Of a stretch of 64,000 nt of DNA, positions 7,226 through 16,320 are shown piece by piece; position 1 is the stretch's first letter; the number at the start of each line of letters is the position of its first letter. The stretch spans positions 1 to 64,000 of the forward strand of contig CASEHV010000012.1 in NCBI GenBank assembly GCA_949287835.1, written 5' to 3'. Source of the DNA: an uncultured Helicobacter sp. (lineage in GTDB: Bacteria > Campylobacterota > Campylobacteria > Campylobacterales > Helicobacteraceae). Below the pieces are notes generated by a model that saw only the letters and a program-made list of their open reading frames with translations, was not told the origin of the DNA and did no database searches. Made by a program: the position numbers and the translations under genes.

Positions 7226-9402
7226 AACACCACCTTTACTAACTCTGTAATCAAAAGGCTAACCGCAATGCCAAATATAAACGCAAAACTTAGCTGCCTT
7301 ATGTAAAAATGCTTATCCATAATCTTCCTTGCTACCCTATATCCAGACATCATAGCGCCAGTAAAGCCCCCACCAGGAAATCCAAATGCAGATGCAAAGT
7401 AAAGATTCTCTATATCCCTACTCTTATATCTATGTCGTCCCATAAAACCCTCCTTATTTTGCTCATAGCCATATATCACGCCGCCCTTTGCCCTTGTGTA
7501 TCTCTCTATGCTAAGAGGGGTTGCCAACTCGCTATGAATGCAGTGCTGCATGATACCCGGGAAAAATGCCTCAAGACGTCTCTCATAAATTGCCTTAATC
7601 TCCTCTTTCTTTGCCTTGTAAAAGGCAGAATCAAACTTGCCATTATCTAACCACTCATCATAAATACTAGTGGTTGTTATCACGCCAAAATATCTATCAT
7701 CTCTATCGCTTAGTCCGCTATCAATCTTGGAATAATTCACAAATACAAAGCCTCTATTTTGCAGCGGGGTATTATATACAGATTCATTACTCTCATTAAA
7801 CTCGCTTTCATAGTATGCAGAATCAATGCAGAATGTGGAGTAATCCATATCCGTAAATATCTGGCTTAGATTCTTATCAAAGACCATGTAGATAGACATA
7901 AGTGAGGTTTTGGCAAAAAGCTTTTTGTGAATCTCGCTATCCCTTGCGTATTCTTTGCTATCTAGCGGGAGTTTAGAATCTATTTTATGTGGCTTAGATT
8001 CTGTTTTTCTGTCATGTTGAGCGTTAAACGAAACATCTTTTAAAGGTTCTTCGCTTCGCTCGCAATGACGTGACTCTTTAGATTCCTCACTGCGTTCAAA
8101 ATGACGTGATTTTTTAGATTCTTCAGCTAACGACTCGCAATGACTTGTGGAATCAAAATTACCTAAACCCCCAGAATCATCACACAACATCTCATAAGCT
8201 AGACGCGGGTCGCAGTTGGCTATGATTTTCTCTGCCTTTATGGTTATACTATCTTTACTTTTCTTGTCTACATAGACTAGGGCATGGGCTTTTTTGTCTT
8301 TTACTAGAATCTGCTTAACATCAGCATTTACTAGCACTTCCCCGCCATTCTCTCTTATAATATCTGCTAGGCTATCTGATAGTGCCTGTGAGCCGCCTTT
8401 GATATACATGCCTTGATTATAATAGCTATTTTGCGCTAGGGCATGGTAGCTAAAGATAAATTCATAAGGATTATTGTGATAATAAGCCATGTTGATATTT
8501 AGAATCTTTTTTAGCTTAGAATCCTTAAAAAGTCTATCTAGCCTCTCTCCTGTGCTAACATTCTTTAAGGCACTCACACAAAGAAAGCATAATGTAGTAA
8601 CAGGTGCAAAGAAAAATTCCAAAAAGCCCATATCATAGGGAAACCTTCTATTAATAAAAGCATAGAATCTTAGCTTTCTAAAATACGCTCTAATGCCGCT
8701 CTCCTCGTGTTTAAACATCTCTATCAATGCTTTTTGTGTATTTTTATGCGGTATGGTAAAGCTTGTTATGTTTGGGGTTATGGAATCTGTCTTTGTAGAG
8801 TCTATTTTACTTCGAATTTTAGAATCTATATCTTTGGAATCTAAAGATGTTTCGCTATGCTCAACATGACGATTATGTCCAACATAACGTCCTTTGTCAT
8901 TGTCAAGTAAATCGTTATTCCAAGACACAAGTTCCCCCTCACCTTGCGGGAGGGTGCTTTGGGGAGTAGTATTAGAATCTACACTCACCCCGCCCTGCCA
9001 ACCATCTTTTGGGCTGTCATTTTGAGATTCTACCGTTACGTCATTCTGAGTGCTAAGCGAAGAATCTTTAAAGTCTCTCGTCATTCTGAACGCTTGTGAA
9101 GAATCCAATCTCTCATCTAAAATCTTAATACTCCACGCACTAGGCAACTCTATCAACTTTATCCTATCAAAAAGACCTAGTTTATGAAAAATAATATGCT
9201 TCATATCATATTTTTCTTCACCAAAGTCAAGCTCATGGAGACCCGCATCGATTAGCATTCCCTTGCGTTTAAAGCAAGTCGCACAGCCACCTACGATATT
9301 ATGCTGCTCTAGCACAATCACCCTTTTGCCACTCTTTGCTAACATCGCCCCGCAGGTAAGACCGCCCAATCCAGAACCAATAATGGCTATATCATACTTC
9401 AT
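7222..9402 (-). CDS. CrtI/phytoene-desaturase-like FAD-dependent oxidoreductase with repeat-derived inserts
   Basis: The protein starts with a Rossmann FAD loop (IIGSGLGGLTCGAMLAKSG) and ends with the second FAD motif (FGFPGGGFTGAMMSG) and one C-terminal membrane segment. This is the plan of the phytoene desaturase/carotene isomerase/retinol saturase family. At 726 residues it is much longer than the usual ~500. The excess lies in two hydrophilic Ser/Asp-rich blocks, about residues 95-215 and 415-475. Their DNA (about 8790-9110 and 7985-8160) is made of the dispersed palindromic repeat described below. The family core on both sides stays in frame. The substrate is unknown. The family oxidises or isomerises polyenes and membrane-bound lipids. 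Confidence 0.8.
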   Translation of the reverse strand: MKYDIAIIGSGLGGLTCGAMLAKSGKRVIVLEQHNIVGGCATCFKRKGMLIDAGLHELDFGEEKYDMKHIIFHKLGLFDRIKLIELPSAWSIKILDERLDSSQAFRMTRDFKDSSLSTQNDVTVESQNDSPKDGWQGGVSVDSNTTPQSTLPQGEGELVSWNNDLLDNDKGRYVGHNRHVEHSETSLDSKDIDSKIRSKIDSTKTDSITPNITSFTIPHKNTQKALIEMFKHEESGIRAYFRKLRFYAFINRRFPYDMGFLEFFFAPVTTLCFLCVSALKNVSTGERLDRLFKDSKLKKILNINMAYYHNNPYEFIFSYHALAQNSYYNQGMYIKGGSQALSDSLADIIRENGGEVLVNADVKQILVKDKKAHALVYVDKKSKDSITIKAEKIIANCDPRLAYEMLCDDSGGLGNFDSTSHCESLAEESKKSRHFERSEESKESRHCERSEEPLKDVSFNAQHDRKTESKPHKIDSKLPLDSKEYARDSEIHKKLFAKTSLMSIYMVFDKNLSQIFTDMDYSTFCIDSAYYESEFNESNESVYNTPLQNRGFVFVNYSKIDSGLSDRDDRYFGVITTTSIYDEWLDNGKFDSAFYKAKKEEIKAIYERRLEAFFPGIMQHCIHSELATPLSIERYTRAKGGVIYGYEQNKEGFMGRHRYKSRDIENLYFASAFGFPGGGFTGAMMSGYRVARKIMDKHFYIRQLSFAFIFGIAVSLLITELVKVVL
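7985..8160. repeat. Palindromic-repeat fragments inside the CrtI-like gene (distal block)
   Basis: This stretch contains successive fragments such as gtcatgttgagcg, gcttcgctcgcaatgacg and cgttcaaaatgacg. They are half-elements of the dispersed 77-bp palindromic repeat. They are translated in frame as a Ser/Glu/Arg-rich insert. Confidence 0.7.
8790..9110. repeat. Palindromic-repeat fragments inside the CrtI-like gene (proximal block)
   Basis: Several half-elements occur here, including tcaacatgacg near 8860-8872 and cgtcattctgag near 9040. They are separated by gaatct/agattc-rich spacer. They add about 100 codons after the FAD-binding region without breaking the frame. Confidence 0.7.
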
Positions 9403-9465
9403 GTTTATCCTTTGAATCTAATTTTAACATTGAAATATCAATTATAAAACCACTCACTTATATGT

Positions 9466-9473
9466 GCTATACT
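9466..9473 (+). promoter_or_regulatory. Extended -10 promoter of ald
   Basis: TGCTATACT matches an extended -10 (TGn then TATACT at 9468-9473), 33 bases before the ald ATG. It lies in the AT-rich gap between the two divergent genes. Confidence 0.5.
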
Positions 9474-9506
9474 CACACTTTTTAATGTTTTTTATAAAGG
9501 TTAAAT

Positions 9507-10622
9507 ATGATTATTGGTATTCCAAAAGAGACAATGAATCACGAGCATAGAGTTGGTTTAGTGCCAAGCGATGTAAAAATCCTAAAAGATTCCAATCCAA
9601 AACATGAAATCTACATAGAGGACGGGCTAGGCTCTACCATAGGATATAGCAATGAGGACTATGAAGCCGCTGGGGCAATTGTCGCAAAAAGTGCTAAAGA
9701 AGTCTGGGAGAAAGCAGAGCTACTTGTGAAGTGCAAAGAGCCAATCGAGCATGAGTATAAATATTTACGCAAGGATATGGTGCTTTATAGCTTTCTTGAT
9801 TTGGCTTATTCTAAGGAATTAGCAGAGGCACTTGCTAACTCTGGTGTTACTTCTATATGTGGCGAGACTATCGCTGGTCCTATGGGGAATTATCCCGTTT
9901 TGGCGGCTATGAGTGAGGTTACAGGTAAGTTTGCCGCACAACATGTAGCAACACTGCTTGCTACAAACTATGGCGGACGTGGGATTCTAATCGGGGGTTG
10001 TGCTGGTGTATCTCCTGCTAGGGTCGTAGTCGTAGGTGGCGGTGCAGTCGGCATGAATGCTGCCAAAGTGCTAGTAGGCATGGGTGCTGATGTGTATGTG
10101 TTAGATGTAGATGTGATGAGGGTTAGTAAACATCCGCTTGTAATAGATAATAGAGTGAAGCTACTCTATGCTAATGATTCTTCCATAAGGGAAGTACTAA
10201 GCGGGGCAGACGCATTAATTGGTGCTGTGCTAGTAACTGCCACTGCTACGCCAAAAGTCATTAAAAGAGAGCATTTAAAGCTAATGAATAAAGGCGGCGT
10301 AGTCTTTGATGTCTCTGTGGATTTGGGCGGCTGCATTGAAAGTGCTAGACAGACTACACATGATGACCCTATCTATGTAGAGGAGGGCTTGATACATTAT
10401 GGTGTGCCAAATATCCCCGGCGTCATCGCTAGGACTTCTAGCATTACATATTCACTAGAATCTCTGCCTTATGTTCTAGCATTGGCAAATAATGGGGTAA
10501 AGGAAATGCTAAGTATGCCTGGCGCACTAGGCGGGCTAAATGCCTATAATGGTAGGATTGGATTAAAGTCTGTGGCAGAGGCATTTAATCTACCATATAT
10601 TGACGCTAGAGAGTTAATTTGA
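9507..10622 (+). CDS. ald: Alanine dehydrogenase
   Basis: The 371-residue cytoplasmic enzyme interconverts L-alanine and pyruvate plus ammonia with NAD. It starts MIIGIPKETMNHEHRVG, where R15 is the pyruvate-binding Arg of the family. K75 falls in LLVKCKEP, and the NAD-binding loop VVGGGAVGMNAAKV lies near residue 175. Length is exactly that of the family. AAAGG precedes the ATG. The stop overlaps the TTG start of the following NlpC/P60 gene (TTGA). It probably lets the cell use alanine as a carbon and nitrogen source. Confidence 0.96.
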   Translation: MIIGIPKETMNHEHRVGLVPSDVKILKDSNPKHEIYIEDGLGSTIGYSNEDYEAAGAIVAKSAKEVWEKAELLVKCKEPIEHEYKYLRKDMVLYSFLDLAYSKELAEALANSGVTSICGETIAGPMGNYPVLAAMSEVTGKFAAQHVATLLATNYGGRGILIGGCAGVSPARVVVVGGGAVGMNAAKVLVGMGADVYVLDVDVMRVSKHPLVIDNRVKLLYANDSSIREVLSGADALIGAVLVTATATPKVIKREHLKLMNKGGVVFDVSVDLGGCIESARQTTHDDPIYVEEGLIHYGVPNIPGVIARTSSITYSLESLPYVLALANNGVKEMLSMPGALGGLNAYNGRIGLKSVAEAFNLPYIDARELI

Positions 10623-11314
10623 GAATCTTATACGCACTGCTTATATTCTTAGCCCTTGTAGCAGAGGCTAAGTCTGTAAAAAATATTGCATATAGCATAC
10701 AGGTAGGGAGTTTTAAGAATCTTGAGAATGCGGGGAATCTAGCAGATACTCTAAACAAAAGGGGACTAGATGCCTTTTTCTTTAAAGAGGATTCTATGTA
10801 TAAGGTTCGCTTTGGAGACTATAAAGATTCCAATACCGCTAGAAGCATTGCAGATAAATATAAAAAACAAGGAATCATAGATAGCTACATTATCATAGCA
10901 CCGCAAAGCTATGCTATAAATCAAAAAAATAACAACAGCATACGTGAAAGCCTCTCAAAGGACGCACATAAGTACATAGGCGTGCCATATAAATGGGGTG
11001 GCTCTAACTCTAGCGGATTTGATTGTAGCGGACTTGTTAGCTCTGTGTATAGGCTAAATGGCATGTCTATCCCTAGGACGTCATATCAGCAGTTTGAAGC
11101 AGGTAAATTCGTATCAAAGGCAAATCTAAAAACGGGTGATTTAGTATTTTTCATCACAGATAATGGAAAAAAGATAAATCACGTAGGAATCTACATAGGC
11201 AATGGCAAATTCATACATGCCCCAGGCAAGGGCAAGAGAGTTAGCATAGCAGACCTAAATGCAAATTATTGGACAAAAGTATATAAAGGTGCTAGGACGT
11301 ATGTGAAAGAGTAG
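10619..11314 (+). CDS. Secreted SPOR-NlpC/P60 cell-wall hydrolase
   Basis: The 231-residue product has a signal peptide (about 1-17, cut after AEA). An SPOR domain follows (about 23-92, AYSIQVGSFKNLENA), which binds denuded septal glycan. The C-terminal NlpC/P60 domain has the triad C136 (DCSGL), H188 (NHVGIY) and H200 (IHAPG). Such enzymes cleave peptide cross-links or stems in peptidoglycan. The start is TTG and overlaps the ald stop, so translation is coupled to ald. The usual order of SPOR before NlpC/P60 suggests targeting to the division site. Confidence 0.88.
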   Translation: MRILYALLIFLALVAEAKSVKNIAYSIQVGSFKNLENAGNLADTLNKRGLDAFFFKEDSMYKVRFGDYKDSNTARSIADKYKKQGIIDSYIIIAPQSYAINQKNNNSIRESLSKDAHKYIGVPYKWGGSNSSGFDCSGLVSSVYRLNGMSIPRTSYQQFEAGKFVSKANLKTGDLVFFITDNGKKINHVGIYIGNGKFIHAPGKGKRVSIADLNANYWTKVYKGARTYVKE

Positions 11315-11367
11315 ATTCTAAAACAATTCTACTAATCTAATATGCCCAAAACTTCTCTTAGAATCTA
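11312..11367. terminator. Inverted repeat spanning both stops of a convergent gene pair
   Basis: A perfect 10-bp inverted repeat (TAGATTCTAA at 11312-11321, TTAGAATCTA at 11358-11367) contains the stop codons of both converging genes and encloses 36 bases. It could act as a bidirectional terminator. The arms are AT-rich and the loop is long, so this is only a candidate. Confidence 0.35.
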
Positions 11368-12659
11368 TAAGCAAGTGTTGCCATAAGATAACTTCTATCA
11401 AAAACATGTCGCTTATTATCTAGCCCTTTTCCTAGTGAATCCCACGCACTGCTAAATGTAATATGCGTATAATAATTTGCAATCAAGCCAAATGATAATT
11501 TATCCAAAATCTGCCAATTAAGATATAGCTTAAAAGAATATTCATTAGCACTAGGGGCATTTGTATATCTAATGTCAAATCCTATGTCAAGACCCTCTAC
11601 ATATAATGCTAGATTCTTATAACTAGCGCTTGAAAAGAACAAGAAACTAAACGCATCAGGTGCGACGGAGGCATTTAGAGATGAAAAGCTGAATGTGCTA
11701 TTATCCCAGACATCAATGCCTATCGGATTCCCAAATAATCCTAGCCTTGCGTTAGCATTGCCGATATTTTTATATACCGCTATGGCTAGATTATATTTAT
11801 TAAAAAAGTTTATATCCTGCCTTGCTAAAATGCTTGTAGTCAATCCTCTAGCATCTTTGAAATCAGCAAAGAAATGATTGCCTATTTTATTAATGCTATC
11901 AAAATGATAGGGGAGAATCACATTGATTTCTGTTTTATAGGAAATAGAATCCTCATCGCCAAAATTTAGAGATATATTAAATCCGGGCGTTATATGCTCT
12001 CTTGGTGCAAAATATAGAAAAATGCTAGAATCAAAAAAACCTTTCTTATATCCTAGCTCTGCATTAAAAAGTCCATAAGTAGAATATGCCGTGCTGTAAT
12101 TAATAAACCAGCCATAACCCACAAGTGCGGTAGTGCTTAATGCTAGAAACTTTAACCTCAAATCCTCATTAATCTTAACATGTGCAACGACACCCTCAAT
12201 ATAGCTATCTACCCAATCCTCACTATAATTAAAACGTCCTGCTTTTATATCAAAATTGCTATCACTATAAAGCACGGAGGCATTATGCACAAAGACATTA
12301 CTAGTATTATCTGGCGTGGCAATTCTACTTAAAGCATAACCCGGATAAAAGCCCACATAGTTAAACGCAAGCCTATCTCCACGGGTGGAATCAAATGTGA
12401 TTCCTGCCGCAGCCACGCCTAGCATAAATTCGAATTTATTGATTCTGTATCCAAGGCTTAATTCCCCAAGCATGTATCCATAACTATTAGTTGGTAATAA
12501 TTGCTTATTTGTAAAACCTATCTTATTAAAAGACTCAAGAGCACCACTTAAAAATAATCCGCCAGAAGATTCTCTTTGAGGAATCTCACCATCAATATCC
12601 TCGGCAAATGCCACAAAAGAGCAGCAAGACAAGCACACAAATAAACCTAAATATTTCAT
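11358..12659 (-). CDS. Putative outer-membrane beta-barrel protein
   Basis: The 433-residue protein has a signal peptide of about 19 residues (cut after AFA), many alternating amphipathic strands and a C-terminal phenylalanine (ATLAYRF). These are typical of outer-membrane barrels inserted by BAM. The size fits the Helicobacter Hof/Hom-type or other OMP families, but I see no signature that decides between them. It has no lipobox. It is monocistronic and converges on the NlpC/P60 gene. Substrate and role are not known. Confidence 0.72.
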   Translation of the reverse strand: MKYLGLFVCLSCCSFVAFAEDIDGEIPQRESSGGLFLSGALESFNKIGFTNKQLLPTNSYGYMLGELSLGYRINKFEFMLGVAAAGITFDSTRGDRLAFNYVGFYPGYALSRIATPDNTSNVFVHNASVLYSDSNFDIKAGRFNYSEDWVDSYIEGVVAHVKINEDLRLKFLALSTTALVGYGWFINYSTAYSTYGLFNAELGYKKGFFDSSIFLYFAPREHITPGFNISLNFGDEDSISYKTEINVILPYHFDSINKIGNHFFADFKDARGLTTSILARQDINFFNKYNLAIAVYKNIGNANARLGLFGNPIGIDVWDNSTFSFSSLNASVAPDAFSFLFFSSASYKNLALYVEGLDIGFDIRYTNAPSANEYSFKLYLNWQILDKLSFGLIANYYTHITFSSAWDSLGKGLDNKRHVFDRSYLMATLAYRF

Positions 12660-12678
12660 AAAATCTCCAAAATAAAAA

Positions 12679-13659
12679 TTATTTCCAAGTCTGTTTTAGC
12701 AGTCTATGCAATCCCACAAGCACCTCGCCACCCTCTAATATATTCTCAATCTCAAGGGCTATCGGCGTGTGAATATTGTGTTTCTTGCTAATTTGGATTA
12801 TGGATTTCGCACTATAAACACCCTCTGCTACTTCGCCTAGATTCTCTAGGATTTTATCTAATTTTTCCCCATTTGCTAATGCAAAGCCAACACGATAATT
12901 CCTTGACATAGTAGAGTTTGAGGTTAAAAATAAATCTCCGCTGCCAGATAATCCCAAAAACGTCTCTATCTTACCACCAAAATATCCGCCAAATCTAGCC
13001 ATCTCCACAAGCCCCCTTGCAAGTAAAGATGCCTTAGCATTATTTCCTAGTCTAAGACCATCACAGATTCCGCCTGCTATAGCAATCACATTTTTATATG
13101 CCCCCGCTACCTCTGCGCCGATTATGTCATGCTTGATATATACTTTTATAAAATCTGGAAAACAGAGTGCATATTGTCTTGCTATCTCATCTGTATTTGC
13201 ATGTATTGCTAACGCACATGGAAGTGCCATCATTACTTCTTTTGCAAAGCTAGGTCCTGATAAATAGCAGAGATTCTTAGATAGAAAAAAAGATTCTAAA
13301 ATATCATTTCCAAAAGCACCGCTATCTTGCTCTATGCCCTTACTTGCTAACATTATTTTCATATTTTTATCATGCAGGAATGCTGATTTTTCTAAAAACT
13401 CTCTTAAAAATGCCATAGCAATGGCAATGACACATAGCGGATTCTCTGAATCTTTATAATATGTATTAAAATCACTATAATCTATCTGTTTTATAAATCC
13501 AGCTCTATTGCCTTTGAATGGACTCTCTGTGCTACTCTCATCTATGGAATCTAAATTAAGTTTTCTCCTTGATAACATATAAACCCGATTTTTGTAGCTA
13601 AAGGCATATCCTAATGCAAGACCCCACTTTCCGCCGCCAAATATAAAAATATCTTTCAT
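12679..13659 (-). CDS. gpsA: Glycerol-3-phosphate dehydrogenase [NAD(P)+]
   Basis: The 326-residue enzyme makes sn-glycerol-3-phosphate from dihydroxyacetone phosphate for phospholipid synthesis. It begins MKDIFIFGGGKWGLALGYAF, the family's dinucleotide-binding loop. It has LSGPSFAKEV, the catalytic-Lys segment GAYKNVIAIAGGI and the substrate-binding region GLSGSGDLFLTSNS. The start at 13659 is preferred over one at 13671 because GGGG lies six bases upstream and the protein then begins at the Rossmann strand. It follows the small membrane protein gene with one base between stop and start. Confidence 0.95.
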   Translation of the reverse strand: MKDIFIFGGGKWGLALGYAFSYKNRVYMLSRRKLNLDSIDESSTESPFKGNRAGFIKQIDYSDFNTYYKDSENPLCVIAIAMAFLREFLEKSAFLHDKNMKIMLASKGIEQDSGAFGNDILESFFLSKNLCYLSGPSFAKEVMMALPCALAIHANTDEIARQYALCFPDFIKVYIKHDIIGAEVAGAYKNVIAIAGGICDGLRLGNNAKASLLARGLVEMARFGGYFGGKIETFLGLSGSGDLFLTSNSTMSRNYRVGFALANGEKLDKILENLGEVAEGVYSAKSIIQISKKHNIHTPIALEIENILEGGEVLVGLHRLLKQTWK

Positions 13660-13660
13660 A

Positions 13661-13975
13661 TCATACCCCAAGCTCTAATCTAAGATGTTTTTGATTGATG
13701 TATTCAATCTCTTTTTCTAACCTTATTCTCTCCTCATTTAATAATTCTTTCTCGCTATATAATCTAGTAATATCCCTGCTAATGTAATAAATATTATTTG
13801 ACAGATATATCTTTGGCGTAAAGATTCCTAATATCAATATTAAAATAAAAATGGCTATAAATAAATCAAAGAATCCAAGACCCTCTTTTTGTGCCTTAAA
13901 ATCCATTAACTCATCTTTTTCCACATGAGAAATTCTGCTGTTATTTTCTATGCTATCTATGTCTTCTTTTTTCAT
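13661..13975 (-). CDS. Small single-pass membrane protein with coiled coil (FtsL/DivIC-like layout)
   Basis: The 104-residue protein has a charged cytoplasmic N-terminus, one membrane segment at about 36-55 (FIAIFILILILGIF) and a periplasmic Leu/Glu-rich coiled coil at about 70-100. This is the layout of FtsL/FtsB/DivIC septum proteins, but similarity at this length is weak and the layout is common. It is immediately upstream of gpsA and divergent from rpsA. I would annotate it as a conserved membrane protein with possible cell-division function. Confidence 0.6.
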   Translation of the reverse strand: MKKEDIDSIENNSRISHVEKDELMDFKAQKEGLGFFDLFIAIFILILILGIFTPKIYLSNNIYYISRDITRLYSEKELLNEERIRLEKEIEYINQKHLRLELGV

Positions 13976-14084
13976 ATAAAACTTAATCTCATAAGGTGTT
14001 GTGGAATTATAACACTAAAGTTTGGAATCAAAGATTCGGATTATTTGTAGATAATGATTATTTTTCTGCCAAATTGTTTAAAAT

Positions 14085-14090
14085 TATACT
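14085..14090 (+). promoter_or_regulatory. Candidate -10 box for rpsA
   Basis: TATACT lies in a strongly AT-rich stretch 40 bases before the rpsA ATG. Helicobacter sigma-70 promoters often have a -10 box with AT-rich upstream DNA and no clear -35, as seen here. Confidence 0.4.
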
Positions 14091-14130
14091 AAAATTTCGC
14101 AAATACTTATCAATGTGTAAAAGGCGACCG

Positions 14131-15807
14131 ATGAGAATTAGTCCAGAGAAGATAGACGAGCTTTATCCTGACATAGGAGGCGACTTTGCTGATATGTTAG
14201 ATAACTCCCAAAAACAAGATGAAAACACCATAAAAGAGGGGGTAATAGTAACAATCAATGATGATACAGTAATGGTTGATGTCTCTGAAAAGTTTGAATA
14301 CAAGATGAATATCGATGAGATAAAAGATTCTAATGGGAAACTTACCAAAAACGTAGGCGATAAGATTCTAGTAGCCATTACAAGGCGGAGCAATAGGGTA
14401 TCACATAAAGGTGCTATGAAGATTCAAAAGATAGCTGATGAGATAAAAACTCTAGGCGATGATTTTGAGGACGTTGTAATAGAGGGCAAAATAGTCGATA
14501 GGAATAGAGGCGGTTTCGTTGTAGAATCTGATAGCGGCGTGGAGTATTTCATGCCAAAAAAACATGCAGCAATATCGCTAAAAGATAAACCAGAATCAAG
14601 CATTATAGGGAAACGTATAAAAGCCTGCATATTAGAGGTTCGCAAGGAAAGCAACTCCATAGTCATATCCAGAAAGAGATTCCTAGATACTAATAATAGC
14701 TTGCAAAAAGAAAGTGCTAAAAAATTGCTTGAATCAGGATTAGCATACGATGGCATCGTGAGGGGTGTGCATAATTTTGGAATCTTTGTAGAGATAGGGA
14801 ATGTAGAAGGTCTCGTTCCTACCTCTGAGATTAGCTATAAGGGTCCTGTAAGCCCTCTTAAAACTTACAAAGTAGGCGACAAAGTGCAGGTAAAACCCAT
14901 GGGCTTTGATGAGAAAAGAGGAAAACTATCCTTGTCTATACGTGCCTTGTTTGAGGACCCTTGGAAAGATATACATAATGAAATTAAAGTAGGCTATGTT
15001 ATAAGGGTTACTGTCAGCAATGTCGAGGATTATGGTGCATTTGTAGATTTAGGCAATGATGTCGAGGGATTCCTACATGTATCTGAGATGTCGTGGGATA
15101 AGAATATTAAACAACCAAAGGATTTATTAAAAGTCGGCGATGAAATAGATGTAGAAGTGATAGAGGTAGATGTCGAAAATCGCAAATTAAGAGTTAGTCT
15201 AAAAAAACTCCAAGACAGACCATTTGAGAAATTTACCAAAAAACATAAAGTCGGCGATGTAGTCAAAGGGAAGATTGCTACCATTACCTCTTTTGGTGCA
15301 TTTGTAAGTATCGGCGGTGTAGATGGATTACTGCATAATGAGGACGCTTTCTGGGATAAGACTAAGAAATGCTCTGATGAGTTTAAGGAAGGTGATGAAT
15401 TAGAAGTATCAATAGAGAAAATTGATGTTGCTAATGAAAAAATATCTCTAAATAGAAAAACACTCATAGAATCCCCTAGCGAGTCGTTTGGTAAAAAGCA
15501 CAATATTGACGATGAGATTAAGGGGAAAGTTATAGATATTAAGGATTTTGGCGTATTTGTAAAGGTCGATGACGCCTCTATTGATGCCTTGATTCGCAAT
15601 GAGGATTTAGGACATATCAATAAAGACGAGATAAAAATTGGCGATGAGATACAGGGGTCTCTCACAAATATTGACAAAAAGGGTAATAAGATTAGAATCT
15701 CTGTCCGCAGATTAGAGAAGAAAAGAGAGAGAGAGGAAGTTAATAAATTTAACTCAAATGAGAGAATCACAATAGGTGATGCACTCAAGGCAAATCTAAA
15801 AAACTAG
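14131..15807 (+). CDS. rpsA: 30S ribosomal protein S1
   Basis: The 558-residue protein consists of successive S1 (OB-fold) RNA-binding domains. Typical motif copies include GFVVESDSGVEYFMPKKH, GIFVEIGNVEGLVPTSE, GAFVDLGNDVEGFLHVSE and GAFVSIGGVDGLLHNED. It unwinds and holds mRNA on the 30S subunit. An in-frame upstream start exists at 13996, but the ATG at 14131 has AAGG six bases before it and gives the length known for H. pylori S1 (about 556). The gene is followed after eleven bases by msrB, so the two may be co-transcribed. Confidence 0.96.
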   Translation: MRISPEKIDELYPDIGGDFADMLDNSQKQDENTIKEGVIVTINDDTVMVDVSEKFEYKMNIDEIKDSNGKLTKNVGDKILVAITRRSNRVSHKGAMKIQKIADEIKTLGDDFEDVVIEGKIVDRNRGGFVVESDSGVEYFMPKKHAAISLKDKPESSIIGKRIKACILEVRKESNSIVISRKRFLDTNNSLQKESAKKLLESGLAYDGIVRGVHNFGIFVEIGNVEGLVPTSEISYKGPVSPLKTYKVGDKVQVKPMGFDEKRGKLSLSIRALFEDPWKDIHNEIKVGYVIRVTVSNVEDYGAFVDLGNDVEGFLHVSEMSWDKNIKQPKDLLKVGDEIDVEVIEVDVENRKLRVSLKKLQDRPFEKFTKKHKVGDVVKGKIATITSFGAFVSIGGVDGLLHNEDAFWDKTKKCSDEFKEGDELEVSIEKIDVANEKISLNRKTLIESPSESFGKKHNIDDEIKGKVIDIKDFGVFVKVDDASIDALIRNEDLGHINKDEIKIGDEIQGSLTNIDKKGNKIRISVRRLEKKREREEVNKFNSNERITIGDALKANLKN

Positions 15808-15818
15808 CGGAATTTTCA

Positions 15819-16181
15819 ATGAATAAATTAAATGATTTTGAAAAATATGTAATCCTAGAAAAAGGCACAGAGAAGCCCTTTAGTGGAGAATACAATGACT
15901 TCTACGAGGATGGAATCTATGTCTGCAAAGCCTGTGATTCAAAGCTATATGATTCTAGCTCTAAGTTTAAAAGTGGTTGCGGGTGGCCAAGCTTTGATGA
16001 CATGATAGAGGGAAGTGTGAAAATGCAGCCAGATAGCGATGGACGTAGAACGGAAATCGTGTGTGCAAACTGCGATGGACATCTAGGACATGTCTTTGTA
16101 GGCGAGGGATTCACTGATAAGAATACTAGACATTGCGTTAATTCTGTCTCTATTAGATTTATCAAAAGAGAGGATATTTGA
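15819..16181 (+). CDS. msrB: Peptide-methionine (R)-S-oxide reductase
   Basis: The 120-residue single-domain MsrB repairs R-methionine sulfoxide in proteins. Zinc ligands are the two CxxC pairs C36/C39 and C82/C85. The catalytic Cys is C106 in TRHCVNSVSIRF, and C54 in GCGWPSF is the likely resolving residue. No MsrA domain is fused, and there is no signal peptide, so it acts in the cytoplasm. It lies 11 bases after rpsA. Confidence 0.94.
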   Translation: MNKLNDFEKYVILEKGTEKPFSGEYNDFYEDGIYVCKACDSKLYDSSSKFKSGCGWPSFDDMIEGSVKMQPDSDGRRTEIVCANCDGHLGHVFVGEGFTDKNTRHCVNSVSIRFIKREDI

Positions 16182-16286
16182 GGATAATATGTGTAAAATC
16201 GTAAAACTATCTTTTTAAATAATACCTTTCTGCACAAAAATTCATCTCTAAATCAAAAAATAAATCTCATCACAATAACTTACCCC

Positions 16287-16292
16287 TATAAT
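16287..16292 (+). promoter_or_regulatory. -10 box upstream of the Nramp-related permease
   Basis: A perfect TATAAT lies 28 bases before the ATG at 16321, in an AT-rich gap between msrB and the permease. Confidence 0.5.
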
Positions 16293-16320
16293 AGTATCAA
16301 TCTCTATTTTAGGAATTAAT

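Noticed and set aside
13996-14130. 45-residue N-terminal extension of ribosomal protein S1
   Set aside because: It reads through the AT-rich promoter region. The internal ATG at 14131 has a ribosome binding site and gives the family length.
15030-15788. 252-codon Ser-rich frame opposite rpsA
   Set aside because: It is a shadow of the S1 repeats, with no start signal.
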